Shown piece by piece: positions 35,043 through 43,811 of a DNA stretch of 64,000 nt (position 1 is its first letter; each line of letters starts with the position of its first letter). The position numbers and the translations under genes were made by a program. Source of the stretch: an uncultured Bacteroidia bacterium (lineage in GTDB: Bacteria; Bacteroidota; Bacteroidia; Bacteroidales; UBA932); the NCBI GenBank assembly GCA_902779765.1, contig CACZCQ010000010.1, forward strand, positions 62,001 to 126,000, in the 5' to 3' direction. Under the pieces are notes generated by a model, which saw only the letters and a program-made list of their open reading frames with translations, was not told the DNA's origin and ran no database searches.

Positions 35043-36407
35043 ATGTCACAGTTTTCAAAAGTATATTTCATAGGTATCGGCGGGATAGGCATGAGCGCCA
35101 TCGCCAGATACTACAAGTTCAAGGGTTACCCGGTCGCAGGTTACGACAGGACTCCTTCTGAACTCACCCATGCTCTTGAGAACGAGGGCATCTATGTCCA
35201 CTATACCGACGACCCCGACTACATCCCCAAGGACGTGGCATCAACCCTTATCGTGTTCACTCCGGCCATCCCTTCCGACATGAAGGAACTGGTCTATGTG
35301 AAGGAGCACGGATATACCGTCGTAAAGAGGTCCCGGATGCTCGGTGAGCTTTCCAAGGGACAGACCTGCCTCGCCGTGGCAGGAACCCACGGAAAGACCA
35401 CGACAAGCACCCTTGTCGCCCATATACTGACCGACTGCGGAGCGGGATGCTCGGCCTTCCTCGGAGGGATTTCCAAGAACTACGGGACCAATCTCCTGAT
35501 GAGCCAGACTCCGGTAATGGTCGCCGAGGCGGATGAATTCGACCGCTCTTTCCTGCAGCTCCACCCCGCAATTGCCGTGATAACCGCGATGGATCCCGAC
35601 CATCTCGACATCTACGGCACCCCTGAAGAATACCGCAAGGCTTTCAAGGCCTTTGCATCACAGGTCACCCGTACAGTCATAGCGAAACAAGGCCTGGACA
35701 TCACGTCTTCGGATACGGAAGCCGTGATACTTCACTACAGCTATGACGATCCCGCTGCAGATTACCACGCCAGGAACATACGGACCGACGAACTGGGACA
35801 CTATATATTCGACCTGGTACATCCAGATGGAATAATCGGAGACATACGCTGCGGCATCCCCGGATGGGTCAACGTCGAGAACAGCGTGGCCGCGGCTGCC
35901 GTATGCCTCTGCCACGGAATCCGCCCGGCGGACATCAAGAAAGGAATCGGCAGTTTCCAGGGAGTGAAACGCAGGCTTGACGTCCACGTCGGAACTCCGG
36001 GGCTGACCTACATCGACGATTACGCCCATCACCCGGAAGAACTCTCCAGCGCAATCTCCTCCATCAAGGCAATGTATCCCGGAAGGAAGCTGACGGCTGT
36101 GTTCCAGCCGCACCTGTACACCAGGACCAGGGATTTCGCAGAAGGGTTCGCCGCAGCCCTGAGCAAGGTGGACAAGCTTATCCTGCTGGACATCTACCCC
36201 GCCAGGGAAGAACCTATACCCGGAGTTTCCTCAGAGATTATCTTCGACAAGGTCACCGCTCCTGAGAAGGTATTGCTGAAAAAAGAGGAATTGATGGATT
36301 ACCTCAAGGATGAGCCGGTCGATGTCCTGGCCACATTCGGGGCGGGCAACATCGACAGGTTCATAGAACCGATAACAGAACTTCTGGAAGAAAGGCTGAA
36401 AAGATGA
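35043..36407 (+). CDS. murC: UDP-MurNAc:L-alanine ligase MurC
   Basis: This Mur ligase adds the first L-Ala. It begins KVYFIGIGGIGMSAIARYY; the ATP loop is AVAGTHGKTTTSTLVA; AEADEFDRSFL and DPDHLDIYGT follow. The C-terminal domain has YIDDYAHHPEEL and FQPHLYTRT. I start at the ATG at 35043; an in-frame TTG at 35028 would overlap murG and adds five residues. Its stop overlaps the ftsQ ATG. Confidence 0.96.
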   Translation: MSQFSKVYFIGIGGIGMSAIARYYKFKGYPVAGYDRTPSELTHALENEGIYVHYTDDPDYIPKDVASTLIVFTPAIPSDMKELVYVKEHGYTVVKRSRMLGELSKGQTCLAVAGTHGKTTTSTLVAHILTDCGAGCSAFLGGISKNYGTNLLMSQTPVMVAEADEFDRSFLQLHPAIAVITAMDPDHLDIYGTPEEYRKAFKAFASQVTRTVIAKQGLDITSSDTEAVILHYSYDDPAADYHARNIRTDELGHYIFDLVHPDGIIGDIRCGIPGWVNVENSVAAAAVCLCHGIRPADIKKGIGSFQGVKRRLDVHVGTPGLTYIDDYAHHPEELSSAISSIKAMYPGRKLTAVFQPHLYTRTRDFAEGFAAALSKVDKLILLDIYPAREEPIPGVSSEIIFDKVTAPEKVLLKKEELMDYLKDEPVDVLATFGAGNIDRFIEPITELLEERLKR

Positions 36408-37180
36408 AAAAAGGAATCAGGATAGCCATAGCGGTAGCTGCAGCAGCCCTGCTGGGACTCGCGATCTTCGTCATTCACGGAATGAACGAAGAGAAGCAGC
36501 GTCAGCTCACCTGCGGGGGTGTCAAGGTTGAATTTGCTGATGACTTCAACTTCGTGACCTCCGAAGATATAGAAGCTTACCTGAAAAACGAATACGGTGC
36601 ATACATCGGCCAGAGGCTGGACAGCGTGGACCTGATCAAGGTCGAGGACATCCTCAACAGGAAGAGTGCGATCCTCAAGGCCGAAGCATTCACCACCCCC
36701 GATGGACTCCTCAACGTAAGGATATACCAGAGAGAGCCCGCAGTCAGGTTCCAGAAAGGCTCCGGAGGATTCTATGCCGACTCGAAGGGGTTCCTGTTCC
36801 CTTTGCAGGACAACTATACATCCCATGTACCGATCATCGACGGAGATGTACCTCTCTCTTTCGAGAGCGGCTACAAGGGAGAGCCGAAAACGGAGAAGGA
36901 GAGGATATGGCTGTCCAGGATCATCGAACTGGTCGGTTTCATAAGGGACTCGAAGACCTGGTCGGAAAACATCAGCCAGATATCCGCGCTTCCCAACGGA
37001 GACCTCATCATGGTTCCAAGGCAGGGGAAGGAACGGTTCATCTTCGGCCAGCCGGTCGACATCGAGGACAAGTTCTCCCGCATAGGGAAGTACTATACGG
37101 CAATAGTCCCTGAAAAGGGAGAAGGTTTCTATTCGACCGTCAATGTCAAATATGCAGGACAGATAGTTTGCAGGAAATAA
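36404..37180 (+). CDS. ftsQ: Cell division protein FtsQ
   Basis: This bitopic division protein starts with a very short cytoplasmic end and one membrane segment (IRIAIAVAAAALLGLAIFVI). A POTRA-type domain follows (VTSEDIEAYLKNEYG through AILKAEAFTTPDG), then a beta domain. It scaffolds FtsL and the septal synthase. Overall identity to FtsQ elsewhere is low; the call uses the topology, the POTRA region and the position between murC and ftsA. Overlap with murC is ATGA. Confidence 0.88.
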   Translation: MKKGIRIAIAVAAAALLGLAIFVIHGMNEEKQRQLTCGGVKVEFADDFNFVTSEDIEAYLKNEYGAYIGQRLDSVDLIKVEDILNRKSAILKAEAFTTPDGLLNVRIYQREPAVRFQKGSGGFYADSKGFLFPLQDNYTSHVPIIDGDVPLSFESGYKGEPKTEKERIWLSRIIELVGFIRDSKTWSENISQISALPNGDLIMVPRQGKERFIFGQPVDIEDKFSRIGKYYTAIVPEKGEGFYSTVNVKYAGQIVCRK

Positions 37181-37193
37181 GGATAAACGATAT

Positions 37194-38789
37194 ATGGAAG
37201 AAAGGTACATAGCATCAGTCGACCTGGGCACGTCAAAGATGGCAGTCTGCGTGGCCAGGATCCTGGACCAGGATGTCCAGGTGATCTACTACAAGGAGTC
37301 TCCTTCCCAGGGCATCCGGTACAGTTACGTCAACAACCCTGGAAAGGTTGAAGAAGGACTCAGGAAGGCGATCTCACAGGCCCAGCAGGAATTGAAGATA
37401 AAGATCCAGCAGGTGATAGTAGGCCTGCCGCGCTACTATGTCCGCCAGGAAAGCGCCTCGGCCAGCATGGTCAGGACGGATCCCGACTCACAGATCGGGG
37501 ATTCCGAGGTCAGGACACTGAAATCAATGGCCCTGGAGACCTATCCGCTGGGAGACAGCAAGAACGAAGTCATCTACGGGGCCGTGGCACAGTCATTCTC
37601 GACCGAGGACAGCCTTGGCGAACTGGAGAATGACATCGTGGGTATGACGGCTGAGAAACTGGAAGGCAATTTCAAGGTATTCATCGGAAGCAGGAGACAT
37701 TCGATCAACATCGACAATGTCTTCAACAGCATGGGAATCGCCATTGCCAAGAAGTATTTCACTCCGGGAATCACCGCCAGGGCCGTCCTGAAGGAAGAAC
37801 AGATGGAGAACGGCGTCGCCCTGATAGACATAGGCGCCGGTGTCAGTTCCGTCACCATATTCAAGGGCAAGATAATGAGATACTATGCCGCTATACCTTT
37901 CGGCGGCAACAGCATCACGAATGACATCAAGTCCGAATGCAATTTCTCGTTCGCACTCGCGGAGAACATAAAGAAAGCCTACGGCGCCTGCATGCCCAAC
38001 AAACTTTCTGCGCTTGGCGAAAAATCCATCCAGATAGTCGATGAGAACGACGTCCCTACAGCTCAGGTAACGGTGAAATATATTTCCGAGATCATCACGG
38101 CCAGGATGAAGGAGATCATCGAAGCCCTGCTGTATCACATACAGGTCAGCGGCTACGCTGCCGAAGACATCCTCAGGGCAGGGGTCGTGGTTACCGGCGG
38201 AGGCGCCGATGTGGTAAACTGCGCCAACTATATCAAGGAACTGTCAGGATATTCAGTGAAGATAGGCTACCCGAGGAGGTTCTTCTCATGCGAAGGCTGC
38301 CCCGAGGCCGTCGAGACCGGCGCTGCCACTTCAATGGGAATGATCCTCGCAGCCAAGGGTGACAAGATGCTCAACTGCATCAACGAGCATCCTGCAAGAA
38401 GGGTATGGAGCGCTCCGAAGCCCGCCGTCAAGCAGGAACCGAAAAAGGAGCAGGAATCCGAGCCTGTCGAAAATGTAGCTGTCCCGGTGGTCGAGGAGGA
38501 GAACGTCCAGCCCGAAGAGCAGGACTACAAGCCTGAGGAAAGCCCGATCGAGGAATCCGTGATCGCCGCCCAGGAAGAGGGACCGACCGTCTTCGACGAA
38601 CCCACTCCTGAAGAGATCCGGGATTATAACGATCGCAGGAACAGGAAAGGGACGAAAGAAAACACAAAAGAGTCAAGGACTAAGCGTCCTCGCGAGAAAC
38701 CGAAGTTCACTTGGATCAAGCACATCCAGAGCAGCATAAGCAAGGGAATGGGCGAGATATTCGATGGTATGGAAAACGAAGAAGTATAA
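37194..38789 (+). CDS. ftsA: Cell division protein FtsA
   Basis: This actin-like protein ties FtsZ to the membrane. The ATPase fold begins YIASVDLGTSKMAVCV, with ALIDIGAGVSSVTIFKG and VVTGGGADVVNC as later nucleotide motifs. After about residue 400 there is a long Pro/Glu-rich linker ending in a basic stretch (RTKRPREKPKFTWIKHIQ) and an amphipathic C-terminal helix (SSISKGMGEIFDGM). At 531 residues it is longer than E. coli FtsA (420) because of this linker, as in other Bacteroidota. Confidence 0.95.
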   Translation: MEERYIASVDLGTSKMAVCVARILDQDVQVIYYKESPSQGIRYSYVNNPGKVEEGLRKAISQAQQELKIKIQQVIVGLPRYYVRQESASASMVRTDPDSQIGDSEVRTLKSMALETYPLGDSKNEVIYGAVAQSFSTEDSLGELENDIVGMTAEKLEGNFKVFIGSRRHSINIDNVFNSMGIAIAKKYFTPGITARAVLKEEQMENGVALIDIGAGVSSVTIFKGKIMRYYAAIPFGGNSITNDIKSECNFSFALAENIKKAYGACMPNKLSALGEKSIQIVDENDVPTAQVTVKYISEIITARMKEIIEALLYHIQVSGYAAEDILRAGVVVTGGGADVVNCANYIKELSGYSVKIGYPRRFFSCEGCPEAVETGAATSMGMILAAKGDKMLNCINEHPARRVWSAPKPAVKQEPKKEQESEPVENVAVPVVEEENVQPEEQDYKPEESPIEESVIAAQEEGPTVFDEPTPEEIRDYNDRRNRKGTKENTKESRTKRPREKPKFTWIKHIQSSISKGMGEIFDGMENEEV

Positions 38790-38801
38790 AAAGGCAGAGT
38801 C

Positions 38802-40073
38802 ATGGGAGAAATAGATAAGTTCGACATTATCGCTACCGACTGGACACCGATCCAGTCAATGATCAAGGTCATCGGTGTCGGTGGCGGAGGCTGCAATGCC
38901 GTCAATTACATGTTCCGCGAGAATGTGGAAGGGTGCAGTTTCATAGTCTGCAATACGGACCGCCAGGCACTGGAGGAGAGTCCCGTCCCTGTCAAGATCC
39001 ATATCGGACGCAATGCACTGGGAGCCGGGACTGACCCGACCAAGGGACGCAACGCCGCCCTCGAGGCCCAGGACCAGATCGAGAAGGTCGTCCTCAACGA
39101 GGGTACTCAGATGCTTTTCATAACTGCCGGAATGGGTGGCGGCACCGGTACAGGCGCCGCGCCTCAGATCGCAAAGATGGCGAAGGATAAAGGCATCCTT
39201 ACGGTGGCGGTAGTGACGATCCCGTTCGAGAATGAGGGTGACATGGCTTTGTCAAGGGCCATCGACGGCATCCATGAGCTAGTGAAGAACGTCGACAGCC
39301 TGCTGATCATCAACAATGAGAAGCTTTACGATTTCTTCGGCGGCCACCTTATCCAGGATGCCTTCCCCAAGGCGGACGAGGTCCTTGCGACCGCGGTAAG
39401 GGGTATAACCGAGATCATCTCCAAGCCCGGTTACATCAACGTGGACTTCGAGGATATCAAGACCATGATGAAGAACAGCGGAATGGCACTCATGGGATGC
39501 GGCACGGGCACCGGTGAAAACAGGATCGAAGACGCAGTGCAGGGTGCGTTGCGTTCTCCCCTGCTCAACGATTTCGATCTCACGACGGCAAAGAACCTCC
39601 TGATCAACATAACCTGCGGGAAGAACGAACGCGGCCTGACGATGGATGAACTCAAGGAGATCAATGCCAAGATCGCCGAATATACGGGCAATGTCAACAA
39701 GTTCAAGACAGGACTTGTCTGGGAGACCGATCCCGAAATAGGCGACCAGGTCAAGATAACCGCAATCGCCACCGGATTCAAGGTCAACGACCTGTCCAAA
39801 ATCACGAAGACGGACCTGGGGAACCTCATCATCATAGGAAAGGACTTCAAGTTCGAGAAGCAGAACATGGTCGGAGCAGAGGAAGTGACTCTGACCGATC
39901 TCCCAAGCGGGATGAACATGATCGGTTACAATGCCGCCGACAATGTCAAGAGATTCCACTTCGACAGCGACAGGAAGCCGGCCCTCGTGGTTGAATACGG
40001 CCACAGCATCGGAGAACTGGAAAGCGTCCCGGCGATCAAGAGGATGATCCGCCAGGAGAAGGAAAACAATTAA
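38802..40073 (+). CDS. ftsZ: Cell division protein FtsZ
   Basis: This tubulin-like GTPase forms the Z-ring. IKVIGVGGGGCNAVN is the first nucleotide loop, and GMGGGTGTGAAPQIA is the tubulin signature. The T7 region includes NVDFEDIKTMM. After the globular part, a C-terminal linker ends in the conserved peptide ESVPAIKRM, which contacts FtsA. 423 residues is normal for the phylum. It lies 12 bp after ftsA and is the last gene of the dcw block proper. Confidence 0.97.
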   Translation: MGEIDKFDIIATDWTPIQSMIKVIGVGGGGCNAVNYMFRENVEGCSFIVCNTDRQALEESPVPVKIHIGRNALGAGTDPTKGRNAALEAQDQIEKVVLNEGTQMLFITAGMGGGTGTGAAPQIAKMAKDKGILTVAVVTIPFENEGDMALSRAIDGIHELVKNVDSLLIINNEKLYDFFGGHLIQDAFPKADEVLATAVRGITEIISKPGYINVDFEDIKTMMKNSGMALMGCGTGTGENRIEDAVQGALRSPLLNDFDLTTAKNLLINITCGKNERGLTMDELKEINAKIAEYTGNVNKFKTGLVWETDPEIGDQVKITAIATGFKVNDLSKITKTDLGNLIIIGKDFKFEKQNMVGAEEVTLTDLPSGMNMIGYNAADNVKRFHFDSDRKPALVVEYGHSIGELESVPAIKRMIRQEKENN

Positions 40074-40087
40074 CTTAATGGCAGTCA

Positions 40088-41824
40088 ATGGAAAGAAGGA
40101 CTAGAGTAAGGTTCGCTCCGAGCCCAACAGGACCTCTCCATATGGGAGGTGTCCGTACGGCCTTGTACAATTATCTCTATGCAAAGCAGCGCGGAGGGGA
40201 CTTCATCATAAGGATTGAAGATACCGACTCCCACAGGTTCGTACCCGGAGCGGAGGAATATATTATCGAAGCATTGAACTGGTGCGGAATCATTCCCGAC
40301 GAAGGTGTGGATTCCAACGGCAAGGTCGTCGAGACGGCTTCCCCAAGGCATCCCCACGCGCCTTACAGGCAGAGCCAGCGCAAGCCCATCTACCGGGCAT
40401 ACGCAGAGCAGCTCATCGCCAACGGGTATGCCTATTACGCCTTCGACACATCGGAAGAGCTTGAGAAGGCACGCGCCGATGCTGAAGCATCCAAGGAGAC
40501 CTTCATATACAACCAGGTCACCAGGATGAAGATGCGCAACTCCCTGACCCTCCCTGAAGATGAAGTAAAAAGGCTCCTGGAAGAGACTTCCGACTGGACG
40601 GTCAGGTTCAAGATGCCGGAGAACACGGTCGTGAAGATGGACGACCTTATCCGCGGTCATATTGAGGTCAACACCGACACCCTGGACGACAAGGTCCTCT
40701 GGAAAAGGGCTGACGAACTTCCGACATACCACCTGGCCAACATCGTCGACGACCACCTGATGGAGATTTCCGAGGTCATCCGCGGTGAGGAATGGCTCCC
40801 TTCCCTGCCCCTGCACTACATGCTTTACAAGGCATTCGGATGGGAAGACACCATGCCGCGCTTCGCACACCTTTCCCTGCTTCTCAAGCCCGTCGGTAAC
40901 GGCAAGTTGAGCAAGAGGGACGGTGACAAGATGGGATTCCCGGTATTCCCCCTGAAATGGACCAATGCGGAGGGAGAGACCTCCAGGGGATATCGTGAAG
41001 ACGGATACTTCCCGGAGGCATTCGTGAACATGCTCGCCATGCTCGGCTGGAATCCCGGGGATGACAGGGAAATGTTCTCTATGGAAGAACTCGTCGCCGC
41101 CTTCTCACTCGACAAGGTGCAGAAGGCCGGAGCCAAGTTCAATCCCGAGAAAGCCCACTGGTACAACAGGGAATACCTTAGACTGAAGACTGACGAGGAA
41201 CTCACGGACCTGCTGGTACCGATACTCGAGGAGCACGGGATCAACGTAGTCGACTGCCCCAAATGCGCCCTCACCGCCGGAGCGGAGTTCAATGCCGCAG
41301 GCGGCGACCTCAGCAAGCATATATTCACAAGGGACTATGTCCGCAGCGTCGTCGCCTTCACCAAGGAAAGGGCTACGTTCGTAAAGGACTTCTGGGACAT
41401 AGCATCCTACCTGTTCGTTTCCCCTGAAGACTTTGAACGGTTCGGCATCTCCAGGTCGGCTGCCACGGAAGGCGCTCCCAGGCCGGTCGATCCTAGGGCG
41501 AAGGTCTATGACGACTCGCTGACAGCTCCGTTCCTTGCCAAGGACGTCGACAAATTCTGGAAGCCAGAGATCGTGGAGATGGTCGAAAAGGTCGGGGCGT
41601 TCGTCAAGGGATATGACGGGATGTGGTCCGTCGAAGGCGTCGAAGCCGCCCTCGAGGAGTTCATCAAGGGTAACGAATGGCCGATGGGCAAAGTCATGAA
41701 TGCGACCCGCCTGGCCCTCGCCGGCTCGGCCAGCGGTCTGGGAATAGCGGACATCGTAGCCCGTATAGGCAAAAAAGAAACCTCAGCCCGCATCGCTTAC
41801 GCAATCGACAGGCTGAGGCATTAA
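40088..41824 (+). CDS. gltX: Glutamyl-tRNA synthetase
   Basis: This class I synthetase charges tRNA-Glu, and tRNA-Gln in organisms with the amidotransferase route. It begins RVRFAPSPTGPLHMGGVRTA with the HIGH-type motif PLHMGG; the KMSKS-type motif is GKLSKRDG. At 578 residues it is longer than the usual 470-510, with an added loop near residue 80 (DSNGKVVETASP) and an enlarged C-terminal anticodon-binding region. It follows ftsZ by 14 bp and may be transcribed with the dcw genes. Its last codons appear to encode a terminator for the opposite strand. Confidence 0.95.
   Translation: MERRTRVRFAPSPTGPLHMGGVRTALYNYLYAKQRGGDFIIRIEDTDSHRFVPGAEEYIIEALNWCGIIPDEGVDSNGKVVETASPRHPHAPYRQSQRKPIYRAYAEQLIANGYAYYAFDTSEELEKARADAEASKETFIYNQVTRMKMRNSLTLPEDEVKRLLEETSDWTVRFKMPENTVVKMDDLIRGHIEVNTDTLDDKVLWKRADELPTYHLANIVDDHLMEISEVIRGEEWLPSLPLHYMLYKAFGWEDTMPRFAHLSLLLKPVGNGKLSKRDGDKMGFPVFPLKWTNAEGETSRGYREDGYFPEAFVNMLAMLGWNPGDDREMFSMEELVAAFSLDKVQKAGAKFNPEKAHWYNREYLRLKTDEELTDLLVPILEEHGINVVDCPKCALTAGAEFNAAGGDLSKHIFTRDYVRSVVAFTKERATFVKDFWDIASYLFVSPEDFERFGISRSAATEGAPRPVDPRAKVYDDSLTAPFLAKDVDKFWKPEIVEMVEKVGAFVKGYDGMWSVEGVEAALEEFIKGNEWPMGKVMNATRLALAGSASGLGIADIVARIGKKETSARIAYAIDRLRH
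41781..41818 (-). terminator. Candidate terminator for the minus strand, embedded in the gltX end
   Basis: On the minus strand an 8-bp stem (cctcagcc with ggctgagg) has a 22-base loop, which can itself partly pair, and is followed by TTTCTTTTTT. It lies 24 bases past the DUF1080 stop codon and within the last 15 codons of gltX. Confidence 0.45.
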
Positions 41825-41841
41825 TACTTCAAATCAGACTC

Positions 41842-42630
41842 TTACAGTTTCCTGATCCAGATATTCCGGTAGCTGATTGCCGGGCTGGGATCGCCGTGGC
41901 TCTGGAGAAGGATGGGACCGTCTCCATGCTCCTGGACCTTCGGGAATCCGATGTACTCGGTGGTTCCGAGGATCTCCGTGTTGTTCTGGACGACTACACC
42001 GTTATGGATAACGGTCACGCGGGGACGATAGAGATATGTTCCGTCTGCCTTGAATACGGGTGCTGTGTAGATGATGTCATAGACATTCCACTCACCCGGC
42101 GCCCTCATAGCGTTTACGAGCGGAGGGGTCTGCTTGTAGACAGATCCGGCCTGGCCGTTGACATAGGTCTCGTTCCCGAAGCTGTCGAGAACCTGGATCT
42201 CGTACTTGCCCTGCATGTACACACCGCTGTTTCCACGCGACTGGCTCTTGAAATTCTCAGGCATCGGGGGTATGCACCACTCGATGTGCAGCTGGTAGCT
42301 TCCGAATGATTCCTTCGTACGGATGTCACCGGCCCTCTTGTTTACGGTAACGATACCATCATGTACGTTCCAATTGGCAGGAGAACCGTCACGGGCGCTC
42401 TCCCATGCCGAAAGATCCTTTCCGTCAAAAAGGATGATAGCGTCTGAAGGAGCTGAAGAGGTGGCCTGGTCACCGGGGGTGACGATAGCAGGCTGAGGGG
42501 TCCAGTACTCGGACATCCCGGGCCTCATCGGTTCTTGTTTGGGGTACTCTTTCGCCTCCTGTGCAAAGGCAGAGAAGGACACAGCCATAAGGACGGCTGC
42601 TGCAAAAAGATGAGAAAATGATTTGGACAT
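41842..42630 (-). CDS. Secreted DUF1080 (3-keto-disaccharide hydrolase-type) protein
   Basis: A signal peptide (FSHLFAAAVLMAVSFSAFAQ) precedes a concanavalin-like beta-sandwich with the family signature LFDGKDLSAWESARDGSPA and SRGNSGVYMQGKYEIQVLD. Members of this family include 3-keto-glycoside hydrolases, but most are uncharacterised. I start at the ATG at 42630, since the frame from 42654 only adds residues ahead of the signal. It follows the Ig-like lipoprotein gene by 42 bp on the same strand. The target sugar cannot be told. Confidence 0.82.
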   Translation of the reverse strand: MSKSFSHLFAAAVLMAVSFSAFAQEAKEYPKQEPMRPGMSEYWTPQPAIVTPGDQATSSAPSDAIILFDGKDLSAWESARDGSPANWNVHDGIVTVNKRAGDIRTKESFGSYQLHIEWCIPPMPENFKSQSRGNSGVYMQGKYEIQVLDSFGNETYVNGQAGSVYKQTPPLVNAMRAPGEWNVYDIIYTAPVFKADGTYLYRPRVTVIHNGVVVQNNTEILGTTEYIGFPKVQEHGDGPILLQSHGDPSPAISYRNIWIRKL

Positions 42631-42672
42631 TTTACACGAATTTATAGTAAACAATTAAAGTGGTTTTAATAA

Positions 42673-43683
42673 CTATTGACCTTCATCCATAACTACCTTG
42701 ATCGTTATCCAGTCGGTCTGGATAGTACCGAAACCGTACTTGACCTTGGCCTTAAGGAAGATATTGAAACTCTCGGTCAGGCCTACCGTCGTGAATTTGC
42801 ACATCAGGAAGCCGTTCCTGTTCGCCGGCAGCGAAACCCCTGTTCCGGACTCGGGATCGTTGGCCACCGTGCTTCCCGGCATTGTCTGGACGAGGGTGAC
42901 ACTGTTCTTGGGGAGGGGCTGCCTCTTCCCGTTCAGGTCACACTCGGCATTGGCGATGTCGAATGTGATCTCCACAGGTCCGTAGTAATCCCAATAGGTT
43001 GGATAATCATTGAAATTCCGTCCTCTCCAATCGTAAAGGGTCACAAGGGAGTCGACGGGAATATAAGAACCCTCTTCCCCGAAATCCACATCATAGATGA
43101 AGTGATATTTACTCTCTGGTGATGCCTCTGCCTCTGTTTCGGTTTCTGCTTCAGCTTCTGTTTCTGTCTCCGTATCAGCTGCTACCTCTGCCGTTGCCGT
43201 ATCATCCGACCCTTCATCCGTTACGGTCCCAGCTTCCTCTGCGGCATCCGATCCTGCCTCAGATTCAGCTCCAGTTTCCGTTTCATCTCCGGTTACGGCC
43301 TCTACTTCAGCCTCCGACCCTTCATCCGACGGCTCCGCCGCGATTTCTCCCGAAGACCTTACAGTAACGGTGCAGATTCCACTCGTAACCCCTCCGGCTG
43401 ACGCCGTGATCAACGCAGTACCTGCCTTGTGGACCTGAACCCTTCCCTCCGAAACCGTTGCGACGGAAGGATCGCTGCTGATCCATTTGATTGCAGAATA
43501 ATCCGCGATCGATGGCACTACGGTAGCGACCAGGGTCGTCGTCTCCCCCATCGCCAGGGATATCGAGGTTTCACTCAGACCGACGGAGGTCACGTCAATG
43601 CCCTTTTCGCAACCGGGCAAAAGCACCAGGGCGAGGAGTGCACTCAACAATAAACGGGTAATACAGAATCCTTTATGAGCCAT
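42673..43683 (-). CDS. Lipoprotein with a BIG2 Ig-like domain and an acidic repeat linker
   Basis: A lipoprotein signal (LLLSALLALVLLPGC) is followed by a BIG2-type Ig domain at residues about 30-108 (ETTTLVATVVPSIADYSAIK through GVTSGICTVTV). A linker at about 113-190 is almost entirely Glu, Thr, Ala, Ser, Asp and Gly, ending in repeats of TETEAEAE. A C-terminal domain of about 145 residues has no recognised family. I start at 43683, just before MAHKGFC; an in-frame ATG at 43767 would add an unrelated hydrophobic stretch. Probably an exposed surface protein. Function unknown. Confidence 0.7.
   Translation of the reverse strand: MAHKGFCITRLLLSALLALVLLPGCEKGIDVTSVGLSETSISLAMGETTTLVATVVPSIADYSAIKWISSDPSVATVSEGRVQVHKAGTALITASAGGVTSGICTVTVRSSGEIAAEPSDEGSEAEVEAVTGDETETGAESEAGSDAAEEAGTVTDEGSDDTATAEVAADTETETEAEAETETEAEASPESKYHFIYDVDFGEEGSYIPVDSLVTLYDWRGRNFNDYPTYWDYYGPVEITFDIANAECDLNGKRQPLPKNSVTLVQTMPGSTVANDPESGTGVSLPANRNGFLMCKFTTVGLTESFNIFLKAKVKYGFGTIQTDWITIKVVMDEGQ
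43114..43347. repeat. Low-complexity acidic codon repeat in the BIG2 lipoprotein gene
   Basis: This stretch encodes about 78 residues of Glu/Thr/Ala/Ser/Asp/Gly and is built of near-repeats of six-base units on the plus strand (tctgtt, tctgct, tcagct types). Length changes of multiples of three bases would keep the frame. Confidence 0.6.
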
Positions 43684-43811
43684 TTCGAACATACTGTCTT
43701 GAGCCACTGTCATGGCATATACGGTTAAAAATACGAAAAAATAATAAAAATCAATGCAAGGTTTCACAGGTATTGGATTTAGTAATTAGGAAGAACACGA
43801 ATAAACTGATT

